Assembly (NCBI GenBank): GCA_964035575.1
Contig: OZ037926.1
Coordinates: forward strand, 62,001 to 126,000
DNA: 64,000 nt
Reading direction: 5' to 3'
DNA from: Rhynchopus sp. YZ270_cl-10
Taxonomy: Eukaryota > Euglenozoa > Diplonemea > Diplonemida > Diplonemidae
Shown here: piece after piece, positions 1 through 9,233 of the stretch
Position numbering within the stretch: the first letter of the stretch is position 1
Layout of the letters: every line of letters begins with the position of its first letter
Position numbers and translations under genes: made by a program
The notes under the pieces: generated by a model
Database searches by the model: none
What the model saw: only the letters and a program-made list of their open reading frames with translations
What the model was told of the DNA's origin: nothing

Positions 1-798
1 CTCCATGTGTCTCTGCTCACAGCGCGGCCCGTGCTGGCCTCTCCCACGAGCGCACATGTGGCAGCAGTGTGTGCCGTGTCTGCGTGTCACTGCATATGAA
101 CATCCTTCGCCAGCACAGCACACCTGTGCCACCTGCAGAACGTCAGTCGCATCTGCATTCTTCCTCCCGTGCACACGGCAGTGTGGACCGTGCTCGCCTG
201 CGTGCTTCACACTCCGACGGCAGCACGGTGTCCCTTCCTTCACAGACTCAGACCCAGATTCAACCTCGTCACCTGCCTGCTTCTGTTCCTGACCCTGTGT
301 CTGTGCGTGTGCCTGCCATTCAGCCAACAGATGGCGAATCCCAGGCAGCATAGCGCTGTGACGACCATGCATGTGTTGGTGGTGGTGCCTGTGTCCGTCT
401 CCCTGTCCGTCACGGTGGCGCGGATGACTCTGCTGGCCAAGACACACTGCAGACCCATCCTGTGCACCTATCGTCACCACCAGACGCAGGGCACGTTGTT
501 GTGCACACACGTCCGCGTCGTCTGCCCCACGTGCCTCCCGCCAGAGCGCCACACACTCAACCCACTCCTCGTCCAGGTCCACCGTCACCAGGTCCCCCTC
601 GTCGTCCACGTAGCGCAGCGTGAACACCCCGCACGCCCACTGCCGCACACACCCCTTCACGTCCTCCAGGCTCGGGCAGAGGAGCCGTGTGCGCCGCTGC
701 TCCACCACCCTCTGCCCGCGCACGAGCACAAACTTCAGCGGCACCCCGACCGCACCCTCTGAGGAGAGCTGCATCGTCGCTGCCTCTGTGTGTGTCAT
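1..798 (-). CDS. PB1 / Cys-His-module protein, copy 1 (partial, runs off the window)
   Basis: This is a second, incomplete copy of the gene at 6038-7603. Its first codon is the ATG at 798, matching the start of the full copy, and the frame stays open to base 1, so the C-terminal half including any UBA domain lies outside. Visible in order are a PB1-like domain with the acidic YVDDEGDLVTVDLDEEW motif, a His-rich stretch, one short Cys/His module (CCRRSVKHAGEHGPHC) and one longer CxxxxC / HCC / HGPRC module. Compared with the full copy it lacks residues before the His-rich stretch and has scattered replacements. The frame is intact, so nothing visible suggests a pseudogene. By domain order it could be a scaffold or ubiquitin-dependent adaptor; that is inference. 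Confidence 0.75.
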   Translation of the reverse strand, partial: MTHTEAATMQLSSEGAVGVPLKFVLVRGQRVVEQRRTRLLCPSLEDVKGCVRQWACGVFTLRYVDDEGDLVTVDLDEEWVECVALWREARGADDADVCAQQRALRLVVTIGAQDGSAVCLGQQSHPRHRDGQGDGHRHHHQHMHGRHSAMLPGIRHLLAEWQAHAQTQGQEQKQAGDEVESGSESVKEGTPCCRRSVKHAGEHGPHCRVHGRKNADATDVLQVAQVCCAGEGCSYAVTRRHGTHCCHMCARGRGQHGPRCEQRHME

Positions 799-960
799 TG
801 TCGCTGTCCTCGCTCCGACCGTACCTGCTGGCGCTGCTGGCTCCGTTGTGTTGTGTTTGCTCTTCGCTTGTGGTTCTCCTCTTTGCTTTGGTTTGGTTAG
901 TGTAGACAAAGATGTGTGGTCACGAATAAGAGCAATGTGTATAGGAGATGGTCTGTGGGT
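799..960 (-). repeat. Upstream region duplicated together with the PB1 gene (copy 1)
   Basis: The roughly 160 bp upstream of the copy-1 start is nearly identical to 7604-7765 upstream of copy 2, with only a few substitutions. Non-coding DNA this similar points to a recent segmental duplication that carried the promoter. Similarity stops near 960 and 7765. Confidence 0.8.
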
Positions 961-2263
961 GTGTGGATGTGTTTTGTGGGCGGGTAGGGTCTAGGGTGTG
1001 GTGCAGGAAATAGTGTACAAAAAACCCCAGCCCGAGAGAGAGTATTCTTTTACTTTTTGCTTTTTGCTTTTTTTTTTTTTGGAAAACGCGATGAACGGGG
1101 GGGAGGGAAGAGGGAAGAGGGAAGGGAAGTGGAGATAAAGAGCCAGAAAGCGCTGTGTTTGCCAGGTGGCACCGACGCTTCGCGACCTTCTGTGGCACAA
1201 CGTGATTGACGCTCTCCTCTCAAAGGAAGAGGAGAAGGTCAGAACTGAACAAAAGTTGTTGTGCTGCCCACAAAGAAGATCCTTTTTTAGAAAAAAACAT
1301 AATAATAAACGCACCCTGTGCGAAGGTGCACAAGGTGCGTGCCACGTACAAAAGACAAGTATGCTGCGTCTGCTGTGTGGTCTATTTTGTTCCGCCTTCA
1401 CAATTATTTTAGGGGCAAAAGAACAAAACAAAGAAACAGCAAAGCTATTCCCATTGAAGGGATCGAGCCAACAAGACAGCTAACATGAAAACCGTAGAGT
1501 GGGGTGACAAAACGCTAAGAAAAGAACGGGGAGATTTGGACTACCTGTATATGTGCATGTGGCGCACAAGAACGTCCCGAAACAAGCATGAAGTTCAAAA
1601 ATAGAAAGGTTTATTTCGCTAGAACAAAAGTATATTAGTGGAAGAGAAAACAAAATCGAAACTTGCCAAGACGAATGCACGTCACGAGACACGTGGATCT
1701 GTGTGAAGAACAAGAAGTCTCAACGGGGATCATAAACAAAATGATACAGACCAACCTATTGAAGCAAAACAACGGGTGGACCTGTGTGGGCAACATGTTG
1801 TGCAGAAACACACGAACACCAAACGCAGACAAGGCAGTGACACTCACCAACTAGGGACATGCATGCATCGTGATGTGCCATGTGTTTCATGACTGTTGCC
1901 AACGTATTAAAATCAAAACAATGGTGTGTTGAATGAAATATAAAAAGTAAACATACAAAAAACAAGACACACTGTAAAAAGAAAGATGTGTGTGTGTGTC
2001 CAGAACGCTGTGCAATATAAAATGCGATGAAGACAAAAAAGTGTCAGTAATTTTAAAGGTGTCAGTTTCCCTCAATATTCTTGTTGTAAAATGATTAATA
2101 CTTGTTGGAAGTGGAGCGGTTGCCACCGCAACAACAAACACGTAAGAAAGGGCAAAGGCGAAGACATTCGATTGGCGGTTCGGTTGTTGCTATCTAAGAT
2201 GGGTGATTCTCTGTGCCTCTCTTTGTCTTTACCTTTGCCTGTCCACCGATTCCTCCGTCTCTC
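961..2263. other. Intergenic, no convincing gene
   Basis: AT-rich sequence with T- and A-runs. Short open frames exist on both strands (for example 991-1431 minus) but have low-complexity, phenylalanine/serine-rich translations and no recognisable motif. No hairpin-family copy or RNA gene was recognised here. Confidence 0.5.
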
Positions 2264-4951
2264 TCACACCTGGTCTGGAACTGGCACGTGCGGCCCACCC
2301 CCCTCCTGGATGAGGTAGTGGTACGAGTACGCGAGGAAGTCTGTGAACTGCGTTGCAGGCGTGTTTGCCACCACCAAGTACAGCGTCTCCCCGGCACCCA
2401 CACGCACCGTTGCCGTCACAGCCTTGCCGCCCGTCCCTGCCAGCGCTGCAGGGAGCCGCACGTAGCGCCGCTCCCCAGTCGCCGTGTTGTGCACAACAGC
2501 CTGTGCACGGAACTCAGAGTAGGCAGGGTTCGCAGCAGACGGCACCACACCCACTGTGTACTGTGTCTCTGTCGCCACACCCGACACCTCGTATGCGTTG
2601 AAGGCCCAGTCCCCGATCATGTACCGCCCAGGCACAGACACCCACGCCCCGTCCGTGCCGCCAGCACCGTAGAAGACAGCCACCTTGTTGTCAACCTCCT
2701 CGTCGGCCACAGGGTCCTCCGTGTTGTCCTTGTTGTTCCCGTCCATACGGCGGAACGACCCTTCCTCAGACGCACGGAAGGTCTCTTCGTAGTCGACGTC
2801 CCACGTCGTCACACGTGCCGCAAAGTCGCTGAAGACCTCACGCATGTCGTACCCAGCCTCCGCAAGGGCGTTGTACATCCCCTCCGCAGGTGCACCACTC
2901 AGCGGTGCCAGCCCAAGGCGCGCACGGTTGAACACCTTCCCCACCCAGAAGTCGTCTCCAAGCACGTGGTGTGTCACGAACCACTCCCAGATCGCCGCCC
3001 CGTACTGGTGCCCGCCCTTCCCAATGTCCACAATCCCGTCTGCGAACGTCGAGTCCTGTTTCGTCCAGAGTGCCAGCTGCGGCTGCAGGGTGTACATCCC
3101 GAGAATCGTGTCGTACACTGCCGGCTTCTGTGAGAACGCACCCCACGACGCAGTCGACTCTGCAAGGAACTTCGTCCACCCCTGTGCACGCTTCTGGTAC
3201 GAGTGGAAGTTCTCGTGCAGCACATACTGGCCCCACGGCTTCTCAAAGTTGAACTTGCTCACCCAGGACCGGCGGTACCCATCCGTCAGCAGCATCTGGC
3301 GTGGCTTTGCGTACTCGGCACACAGCGTCCCATGCACGTACATCCCTGTCTCCATCACGTTGTGCTCCCAGGTCATGTCGTGTCCCGAGAGCTGGTACTC
3401 GAAGCTGTCCTGCGTTGTGTCTGTCACCCCCTCAGGCCAGTAGATGCACTGGTACACACCGCACAGGAAGTTCGGCATCGTTGCGTCGGGCACCACCAGC
3501 GACGACGTCCCAACAGCCCCGCACCTGTTCCCCAGCGTCTCAACCTCCGCCGCACCCAGGGCACGCGAGTACACACGCACGTCCCACACCTTCCCAGGGT
3601 GCTGTGGCACAGAGAGCACGCCCCCCACCTGCATCGTCCCCGACACAGACACAGGCGCACCACCCGCAGCCACACCGTTCACGTACACAGCCACAGCACC
3701 GTCGGCAGCAACCACCACTGCCACATGGTTGCAGTGGCGTTGCGAGAGCGCTGTCGTGTGCACCACCGCCACCTCCGCCCCGCCTGCAGCCCGCACTGCC
3801 ACCGACACACGCCCTGCATCCTCGGCAACCGTCACCGCCTCAGACTGCAGCAGCACACCTGTCTGCCCCGCTGTGTGCGGCTGCACCTTCAGCGACAGCG
3901 TCACACCGCCCGGCCCAGCAGACAGCGCACCAAAGTCCACACTCACCGTGCGCGACGTCATGTCCGTCACACTTTCGTACGGGAACTCCTGCTCGCGCCT
4001 GTCCGTCGGGAACAGCTCCGCCGACACTGCGTGGGCGTGTGCAGATAGGTCTTCGTAGGAAAACTCGAGCGGCACGTACGCGAACAGGCTTGCGTCAAAG
4101 GGCTCCTCCTGTCCGATGTCTGCCAGCGCACAGCGTGCCTCGCAGCGGTTGAACGAACACACCATCCCCGCCGCACAGCTCCCGCACTGCACCGTTGTCC
4201 CGTCCTGCGCACGCACCACACCGCACACAGCGCCGCGTTGGGCACACACATCCGTCACCGGAGCACCTCCCAGGCACGGCGCACGTGCCTCCTGTGGCGT
4301 CATCACGTGGTCCGCAAAGCTCACGTGGTCGACGTAGAACTCGCCAAAACGCGACATCTTCGTGCCCCCCAAGTGGTACTCCCCAATCGCCATCCCGCCG
4401 TACCTCGAACTCTGCTGCAGGTCCATCGTCGCACTCTTCGACAGCACAAGCTCGCCGTCAACCCACAGCCGCAGCATCGTCTCTGCAGCTGTGTACGTCA
4501 ACACAACCTGGTGCCACACACCCACCACAACCTTTCCACTGCTCGTCACACGAATGAGCGGCGTGCGCACACTCAGCCCTCCACTAGAGTCCACCATCAC
4601 CCACGCACCCCAGTTATCACGTGACCTGTCCGAAGCCCTGTCCGTCCCACCAAGCGTGAACAGCGTACGCTCCCCGCTCAGCGACACAGGCTTCACGTAA
4701 CCCGCAATTGAAAAGTCAACGTTCTCAGTGGGTGCACCGTTCCCCTCCTTCAGGCTGATGAAGTCCAGACTCCGCATGTGGTACGACTTCCCACACACTG
4801 CGTTGCTGCCAGACCCAAGCGCAAGCTTCTTCGTTGTGCTCGTCCTCCCAAACGTGTCCGTCACCTCAGGGCCGTCCAGGGTGTACTGCGAGTAGATGCT
4901 TCCCTGCACCAACCCCACACACAGAGCCAGCAGTGCCATGCTCTGCCGCAT
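2264..4951 (-). CDS. Secreted LamG-domain zincin-type metallopeptidase
   Basis: 895 residues from the ATG at 4951, chosen because it begins a signal peptide (MRQSMALLALCVGLVQG); the open frame continues upstream without a domain. Order: signal peptide; LamG/concanavalin-like fold around 75-225; Cys-rich patch around 225-275; second LamG-like fold around 285-470; then a peptidase-like region with HENFH at 579-583, an HExxH zinc motif. ESTASW follows, its Glu at about 598 being a plausible third ligand as in gluzincins, and then GGHQYGAAIWEW. The C-terminus has a beta-rich region. Known: HExxH with a downstream Glu binds catalytic zinc. Inferred: a secreted or surface protease that binds glycans through LamG. 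The layout resembles predicted bacterial zincins (DUF6055-like); that family name is a guess. No intron is apparent. Confidence 0.75.
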   Translation of the reverse strand: MRQSMALLALCVGLVQGSIYSQYTLDGPEVTDTFGRTSTTKKLALGSGSNAVCGKSYHMRSLDFISLKEGNGAPTENVDFSIAGYVKPVSLSGERTLFTLGGTDRASDRSRDNWGAWVMVDSSGGLSVRTPLIRVTSSGKVVVGVWHQVVLTYTAAETMLRLWVDGELVLSKSATMDLQQSSRYGGMAIGEYHLGGTKMSRFGEFYVDHVSFADHVMTPQEARAPCLGGAPVTDVCAQRGAVCGVVRAQDGTTVQCGSCAAGMVCSFNRCEARCALADIGQEEPFDASLFAYVPLEFSYEDLSAHAHAVSAELFPTDRREQEFPYESVTDMTSRTVSVDFGALSAGPGGVTLSLKVQPHTAGQTGVLLQSEAVTVAEDAGRVSVAVRAAGGAEVAVVHTTALSQRHCNHVAVVVAADGAVAVYVNGVAAGGAPVSVSGTMQVGGVLSVPQHPGKVWDVRVYSRALGAAEVETLGNRCGAVGTSSLVVPDATMPNFLCGVYQCIYWPEGVTDTTQDSFEYQLSGHDMTWEHNVMETGMYVHGTLCAEYAKPRQMLLTDGYRRSWVSKFNFEKPWGQYVLHENFHSYQKRAQGWTKFLAESTASWGAFSQKPAVYDTILGMYTLQPQLALWTKQDSTFADGIVDIGKGGHQYGAAIWEWFVTHHVLGDDFWVGKVFNRARLGLAPLSGAPAEGMYNALAEAGYDMREVFSDFAARVTTWDVDYEETFRASEEGSFRRMDGNNKDNTEDPVADEEVDNKVAVFYGAGGTDGAWVSVPGRYMIGDWAFNAYEVSGVATETQYTVGVVPSAANPAYSEFRAQAVVHNTATGERRYVRLPAALAGTGGKAVTATVRVGAGETLYLVVANTPATQFTDFLAYSYHYLIQEGGGPHVPVPDQV

Positions 4952-6037
4952 CAAACCACAGGCAGGGAGAAGAAAGGGAGTGGGTAGGTTGGCTCTTGTG
5001 TAGTTAATGTTTTGCAGTAATATTACCTGTGGCGTGTTGTTGTGTCGATAACACGTAGAGGGAGGGGTTTGGTGCAATACAAAGTACAAACGGACCCTTT
5101 TGTTGTTTCATTGTTTTGAGAACTTCTTTTCTCATTACGATCTTGCGTTGGAAAAGAAAATAACATAATAAAACCACACCGATGCACCCTCGTGTCTATC
5201 TGGCTAGTGTTTGTTTCGATAGAAGGGGTGAACGGTACTTTGCTCTGTACGTTCAAACATCAAAAACTGAAGCACAACTTGCGTGAACCATCCAAATTTG
5301 AGGCGGGACAGCATTGATGTATGGACTCTGTTAGTTGCTTGTTAAGATAAATATTGCTAGCAAGAAGGACAAGGAACTAAATCAGTGACTCCGCTAGGTA
5401 CTAAAGTTCTGTTGATTGTCAACAGAACTTTTTGAAAATGGGGGGGAAAAAAAAAAAAAAAAAAGTTCTGCTGAGTGGTTCAGACCCGTTCTACCTGTCA
5501 AAAAAGCTCAGGAGAAGAAAATATGGAGAGGTGAGTGCTCAAACGTCCCAAAAAAGTCAAAATCGGGCGTTGGAAAAAAAAAATAAAGTTGCGTACCGTG
5601 CGCCTGCGGCGCAAGCATGTACCCCACCACGTGGATCATCAACAGAACATTTTCAAAATCGGAAATCCTAGCGGAGAGCCTGAACTAAATCAAAAGTAAA
5701 ATAAAAAAGTGTTTGCACAAAATAGCGTACACGTGAGAAAGGAAACAAACAGAAAAACAAAACCCGCACGACACCCACCCGAAGGCAGTGCAGTGCGCCA
5801 CAGCATCACCAGCACGCAGCTTTGTTGTGTGTATCCGCAAACAAAACCATGCAAAGCCACCTCAGGATAGTGAAGACCACTCGTGTGGCAGCTGCACTAA
5901 ACCCAACGAGGTCATCACATGAAAAGTGGATGAGTTGAAACATATAATTCTGCTGGACACACACACACACACGCTGCACTCATCTGGGATGGCCGCGGCA
6001 TCGGTTCCCCATTCAAACAAAAACAGACAAAACGAAA
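4952..6037. other. Intergenic, with one dispersed-repeat copy
   Basis: A-rich spacer between the LamG-zincin gene and the PB1/UBA gene. An A-run lies near 5445-5465. A GC-rich 23-mer (5591-5613, core GCCTGCGGCGC) recurs exactly at 47636-47658. No gene is supported. Confidence 0.5.
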
Positions 6038-7603
6038 TCACATCATCTCCTCCAAAACAGCTGCAACGTCTCCGTTGTGCCTCTCAAGCACAGCACGCAC
6101 GTCTGCAGTGATGTCGAACCCCATGTTCCGCAGGGCAGTCACACCCGCACTGTCTGCCGCCTGCTTCTCCTCCTCCCTCTCTGTCTCTGTCTCTGCCGGC
6201 ACAGCAACCACAACCACATCCTCGTCGTCCTCCACCTGCACGTCCTCCTCCGCTGCCATCGGCATCTTCTGCTCGCAGCGTGGCCCGTGCTGGCCTGCAT
6301 GCTTCGCACACCTCACACAGCAGTGTGTGGCGTGCACACCAGTCACCTCAAAGCTGCACCCAGCACACACAAGCAGGGCTGCATCCGGCACAGCAGCAGT
6401 GACGTCCTCCCCTTCCTCTTGGCTCGGCACCTCCACAGCGTCAGTCGCATCACTCTTCCTCTTGTGCACACGGCAGTGTGGGCCATGATTACCTGCGTGC
6501 TTCACACTCCGACGGCAGCACAGCTTCACTTCTTCACTCACTGCCTCTGCAGGTGTCTCTGCTTCTGTCTGCTCCACCAGGACGTCAGTCGCACCTGCAC
6601 TCTTCTTCCCGTGCACACGGCACCGTGGACCATGTTTACCTGCGTGCTTCACACTCCGACGGCAGCACGGCATCCCTTCCTGCACAGACTGCGACACGTC
6701 TTCACCCACCACTGCTGGTGCAGCAGCCTCAACATCAGAAGTCTCCATGTGTCTCTGCTCACAGCGTGGCCCGTGCTGGCCTCCCCCACGAGCGCACATG
6801 TGGCAGCAGTGTGCGCCGTGTCTGCGTGTCACTGCATAGGAACATCCTTCACCAGCACAGCACACCTCTGCCACCGCAGGCTGCGGAACGTCAGTCACCT
6901 CTGCACTCTTCCTCCCGTGCACACGGCACCGTGGACCATGCTCACCTGCGTGCTTCACACTCCGACGGCAGCACGGTGTCCCGTCCGTCACAGACTCAGA
7001 CCCAAACCCAGATTCAACCTCGTCACCTGCCTGCTTCTGTTCTTGGCCCTGTGTCCGTGCGTGTGCGTGCCACTCAGCCAACAGATGGCGAATCCCAGGC
7101 ATAGCGCCGTGACGACCATGCATGTGGTGGTGTCTGTGCCCGTGCCCGTGCCCGTGCCCGTGCATGTGCCCGTCTCTCTGTGCGTCACGGTGCTGGATCA
7201 CGCGGTCCCAGAACGCCTGGCGCGGATGTCTCTGCTGGCCAAGACACACTGCAGACCCATCCTGCGCACCTATCGTCACCACCAGACGCAGGGCACGCTG
7301 TTGTTGTGCACACACGTCCGCGTCGTCTGCCCCACGTGCCTCCCGCCAGAGCGCCACACACTCGGCCCACTCCTCGTCCAGGTCCACCGTCACCAGGTCC
7401 CCCTCGTCGTCCACGTAGCGCAGCGTGAACGCCCCGCACGCCCACTGCCGCACACACCCCTTCACATCCTCCAGGCTCGGGCAGAGGAGCCGTGTGCGCC
7501 GCTGCTCCACCACCCTCCGCCCGCGCACGAGCACAAACTTCAGCGGCACCCCGACCGCACCCTCTGAGGAGAGCTGCATCGTCGCTGCCTCTGTGTGTGT
7601 CAT
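6038..7603 (-). CDS. PB1 - (Cys/His module)x5 - UBA protein, p62/NBR1-like layout
   Basis: 521 residues, single exon, ATG at 7603. Residues 20-110 read as a PB1 domain: basic K22 and the acidic OPCA-like stretch YVDDEGDLVTVDLDEEW at 63-79. A His-rich run follows (about 146-164). Five Cys/His modules come next: three short ones (CCRRSVKHAGxHGPxC at about 211, 313, 362) and two longer ones (from about 248 and 413) with extra Cys pairs, HCC and a closing HGPRC. An acidic linker precedes a UBA-like tail at 486-521 (LRNMGFDITADVRAVLE, then GDVAAVLEEMM). Known: PB1 polymerises or pairs and UBA binds ubiquitin; p62 and NBR1 combine them with a ZZ finger. Inferred: a ubiquitin-dependent adaptor whose zinc modules replace ZZ. 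No canonical W/F/Y-x-x-L/I/V LC3-interacting motif with acidic flank was seen. Confidence 0.75.
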   Translation of the reverse strand: MTHTEAATMQLSSEGAVGVPLKFVLVRGRRVVEQRRTRLLCPSLEDVKGCVRQWACGAFTLRYVDDEGDLVTVDLDEEWAECVALWREARGADDADVCAQQQRALRLVVTIGAQDGSAVCLGQQRHPRQAFWDRVIQHRDAQRDGHMHGHGHGHGHRHHHMHGRHGAMPGIRHLLAEWHAHARTQGQEQKQAGDEVESGFGSESVTDGTPCCRRSVKHAGEHGPRCRVHGRKSAEVTDVPQPAVAEVCCAGEGCSYAVTRRHGAHCCHMCARGGGQHGPRCEQRHMETSDVEAAAPAVVGEDVSQSVQEGMPCCRRSVKHAGKHGPRCRVHGKKSAGATDVLVEQTEAETPAEAVSEEVKLCCRRSVKHAGNHGPHCRVHKRKSDATDAVEVPSQEEGEDVTAAVPDAALLVCAGCSFEVTGVHATHCCVRCAKHAGQHGPRCEQKMPMAAEEDVQVEDDEDVVVVAVPAETETEREEEKQAADSAGVTALRNMGFDITADVRAVLERHNGDVAAVLEEMM

Positions 7604-7765
7604 TGTTGCTGTCCTCGCTCCGACCGTACCTGCTGGCGCTGCTGGCTCCGTTGTGTTGTGTTTGCTCTTCGCTTGTGGTTCTCCTCTTTGCTTTGGTTAG
7701 GTTAGTGTAGACAAAGATGTGTGGTCACGAATAAGAGCAATGTGTATAGGATATGGTCTGTGGGT
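7604..7765 (-). repeat. Upstream region duplicated together with the PB1 gene (copy 2)
   Basis: Nearly identical to 799-960. It contains the presumptive promoter of the complete PB1/UBA gene. The remaining sequence to 7903 is unique AT-rich spacer. Confidence 0.8.
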
Positions 7766-7903
7766 GGTATGGTGTGGTGGGGGATGGGTTCCGTGTGATC
7801 GGTCTGAAAAAGACTTTTATTTTCCTTTTTTCTTTATGCCCCGAGCCCGTAGGAATCTATGCGTATCTCGCGAGAATATCCTGTTTGAATGGAGTAATGT
7901 TGT

Positions 7904-9007
7904 TTACTGGGTTTGCAAAGCAGAACATACTTTTCTTTTGTCATCGTCCATCTCTGCCATGGGGTCCTCCGCATCTTCGAAGGACTCTCGTTTCTCGTGG
8001 ATCCATTGCAACAAATACTCTGTTGCCATATGCCCCGTCAGCGCACTGCTTTTGAAGAGGTCGTGCTTCGAGTCAGGAATCGAAATGATTTCTTTCTCCT
8101 CGGAACCAAGCTGACTCAAGACCTCCTCCCCCACCTCGTGTGGGCACAAAGGGTCGTTGGTGCCTGTCATGACCAAGGCAGGTGTTGTGATGCTAGGTAA
8201 AATCTCTTTCGCTTGCTTTGAGATCTTTGAGATGATGCGGCACGTTGGGTGCGGGATGTAAGACTTGGCGATGACAGAATCGCGCTCCCAGTTCAGCACC
8301 TCCTCTACGTCTTCAAACATGAGGGACGGGTCCGGTTCGCTGGTGCCTTGCTTCGTGTGCGGCATGTAGCGACAGAAGAACTCTGACAGCGTGGAGCTCA
8401 GGGCCTCTGCGCTGGAGAGCTCTGGGCAGTGCCCGATCCACGGTGCTGCGAGGATGGCGCCTTTGACCGCAGCCTGCTTGTGTCTGTCGCAGGCTACCCT
8501 GTCTGCCAGGTATCGCGCCACCACAGGCGCACCCATGCCGTGTCCCATCACAAAGATCGGTACCTGCGATGCAATCGGCGGCTCGGGGTCCCACGGATTC
8601 AGCTTTTCGTGGAGGATCTTACTAAGCGGGAAGCGTGGGTCTGCGCCCTTCACTGTGTAGAACTGCATCACCCTGGATACGAGCTTGTCGAAGTCTGCGA
8701 CGAGCTGGTCCTCGCTTTTGATGTAGTAGTTTGTGTTCACGCCTACTGCGCCGCTTTGGAACTGTCGGTAGCTTTCCGACTCCCCCCAGCCCTGGCAGTC
8801 TGCGGACACAACTGCGATGCCGCTTGCTGCAAGCACACCTGCGTAGCGCTCGATGTTGCCGCCATGGTCGCCAATGTGATGTGCCACCACAAGGCACGCC
8901 TGCTCGGGCTTCTCAGGACGCCACGACGTTGCCCGCAGCAGCAGCTGCCGCGAGGCGGAGCTCATGAAGGCTGTGTGCTTCACGACACGTGCAGTTTGCG
9001 CCACCAT
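7904..9007 (-). CDS. Alpha/beta-hydrolase relative lacking the nucleophile Ser (monoacylglycerol-lipase-like)
   Basis: 367 residues, ATG at 9007, no intron apparent. The fold is recognisable: VVAHHIGDHGGN near 40 (oxyanion-type HG region), GWGESES after strand 4, the nucleophile-elbow region VPIFVMGHGMGAPVVARYL, the acid loop PALVMTGTNDPLCP and the His loop IPDSKHDLF. In active monoacylglycerol lipases and lysophospholipases the elbow reads GHSMG. Here the codon is GGC, giving GHGMG, while the Asp and His positions are kept. Inferred: a catalytically dead or repurposed hydrolase, unless a different residue serves. The C-terminus is acidic (DPMAEMDDDKR). There is no signal peptide, so it is probably cytosolic. 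A single base difference (AGC versus GGC) would explain the change, so a sequencing error should be excluded. Confidence 0.75.
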   Translation of the reverse strand: MVAQTARVVKHTAFMSSASRQLLLRATSWRPEKPEQACLVVAHHIGDHGGNIERYAGVLAASGIAVVSADCQGWGESESYRQFQSGAVGVNTNYYIKSEDQLVADFDKLVSRVMQFYTVKGADPRFPLSKILHEKLNPWDPEPPIASQVPIFVMGHGMGAPVVARYLADRVACDRHKQAAVKGAILAAPWIGHCPELSSAEALSSTLSEFFCRYMPHTKQGTSEPDPSLMFEDVEEVLNWERDSVIAKSYIPHPTCRIISKISKQAKEILPSITTPALVMTGTNDPLCPHEVGEEVLSQLGSEEKEIISIPDSKHDLFKSSALTGHMATEYLLQWIHEKRESFEDAEDPMAEMDDDKRKVCSALQTQ

Positions 9008-9233
9008 CTTGCCGCTCTTAATCTTCCTGGATGTGGTGTATTGGAGGAGAAAAGGGGTAGTGAAGGGGGCGGGTTTGTAAAGATGTGGGCATGTGGGGTA
9101 TATTTGTAGATAGGTTTCAAAGTCTAGCTAGAAATTAACAAAGGAAAGAGTGGAAAAAAAAAATGTCTATCTAATTGCGACAAAAAGAATAAATTTGCCA
9201 GTTCAAAATATGCAGTGATTGCCGCATTATTTC

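Noticed and set aside
991-1431. 146-codon minus frame
   Set aside because: Phe/Ser-rich low-complexity product from a homopolymer region, no domain, and codon use unlike the real genes.
6077-7567. 496-codon plus-strand open frame
   Set aside because: It is the antisense shadow of the PB1/UBA gene. GC-rich codon use leaves long stop-free frames; the translation is Cys/His/Leu low complexity without domains. The same applies to long plus frames at 2213-3133, 8429-9109, 9510-10397, 21569-22138 and 37615-38949.
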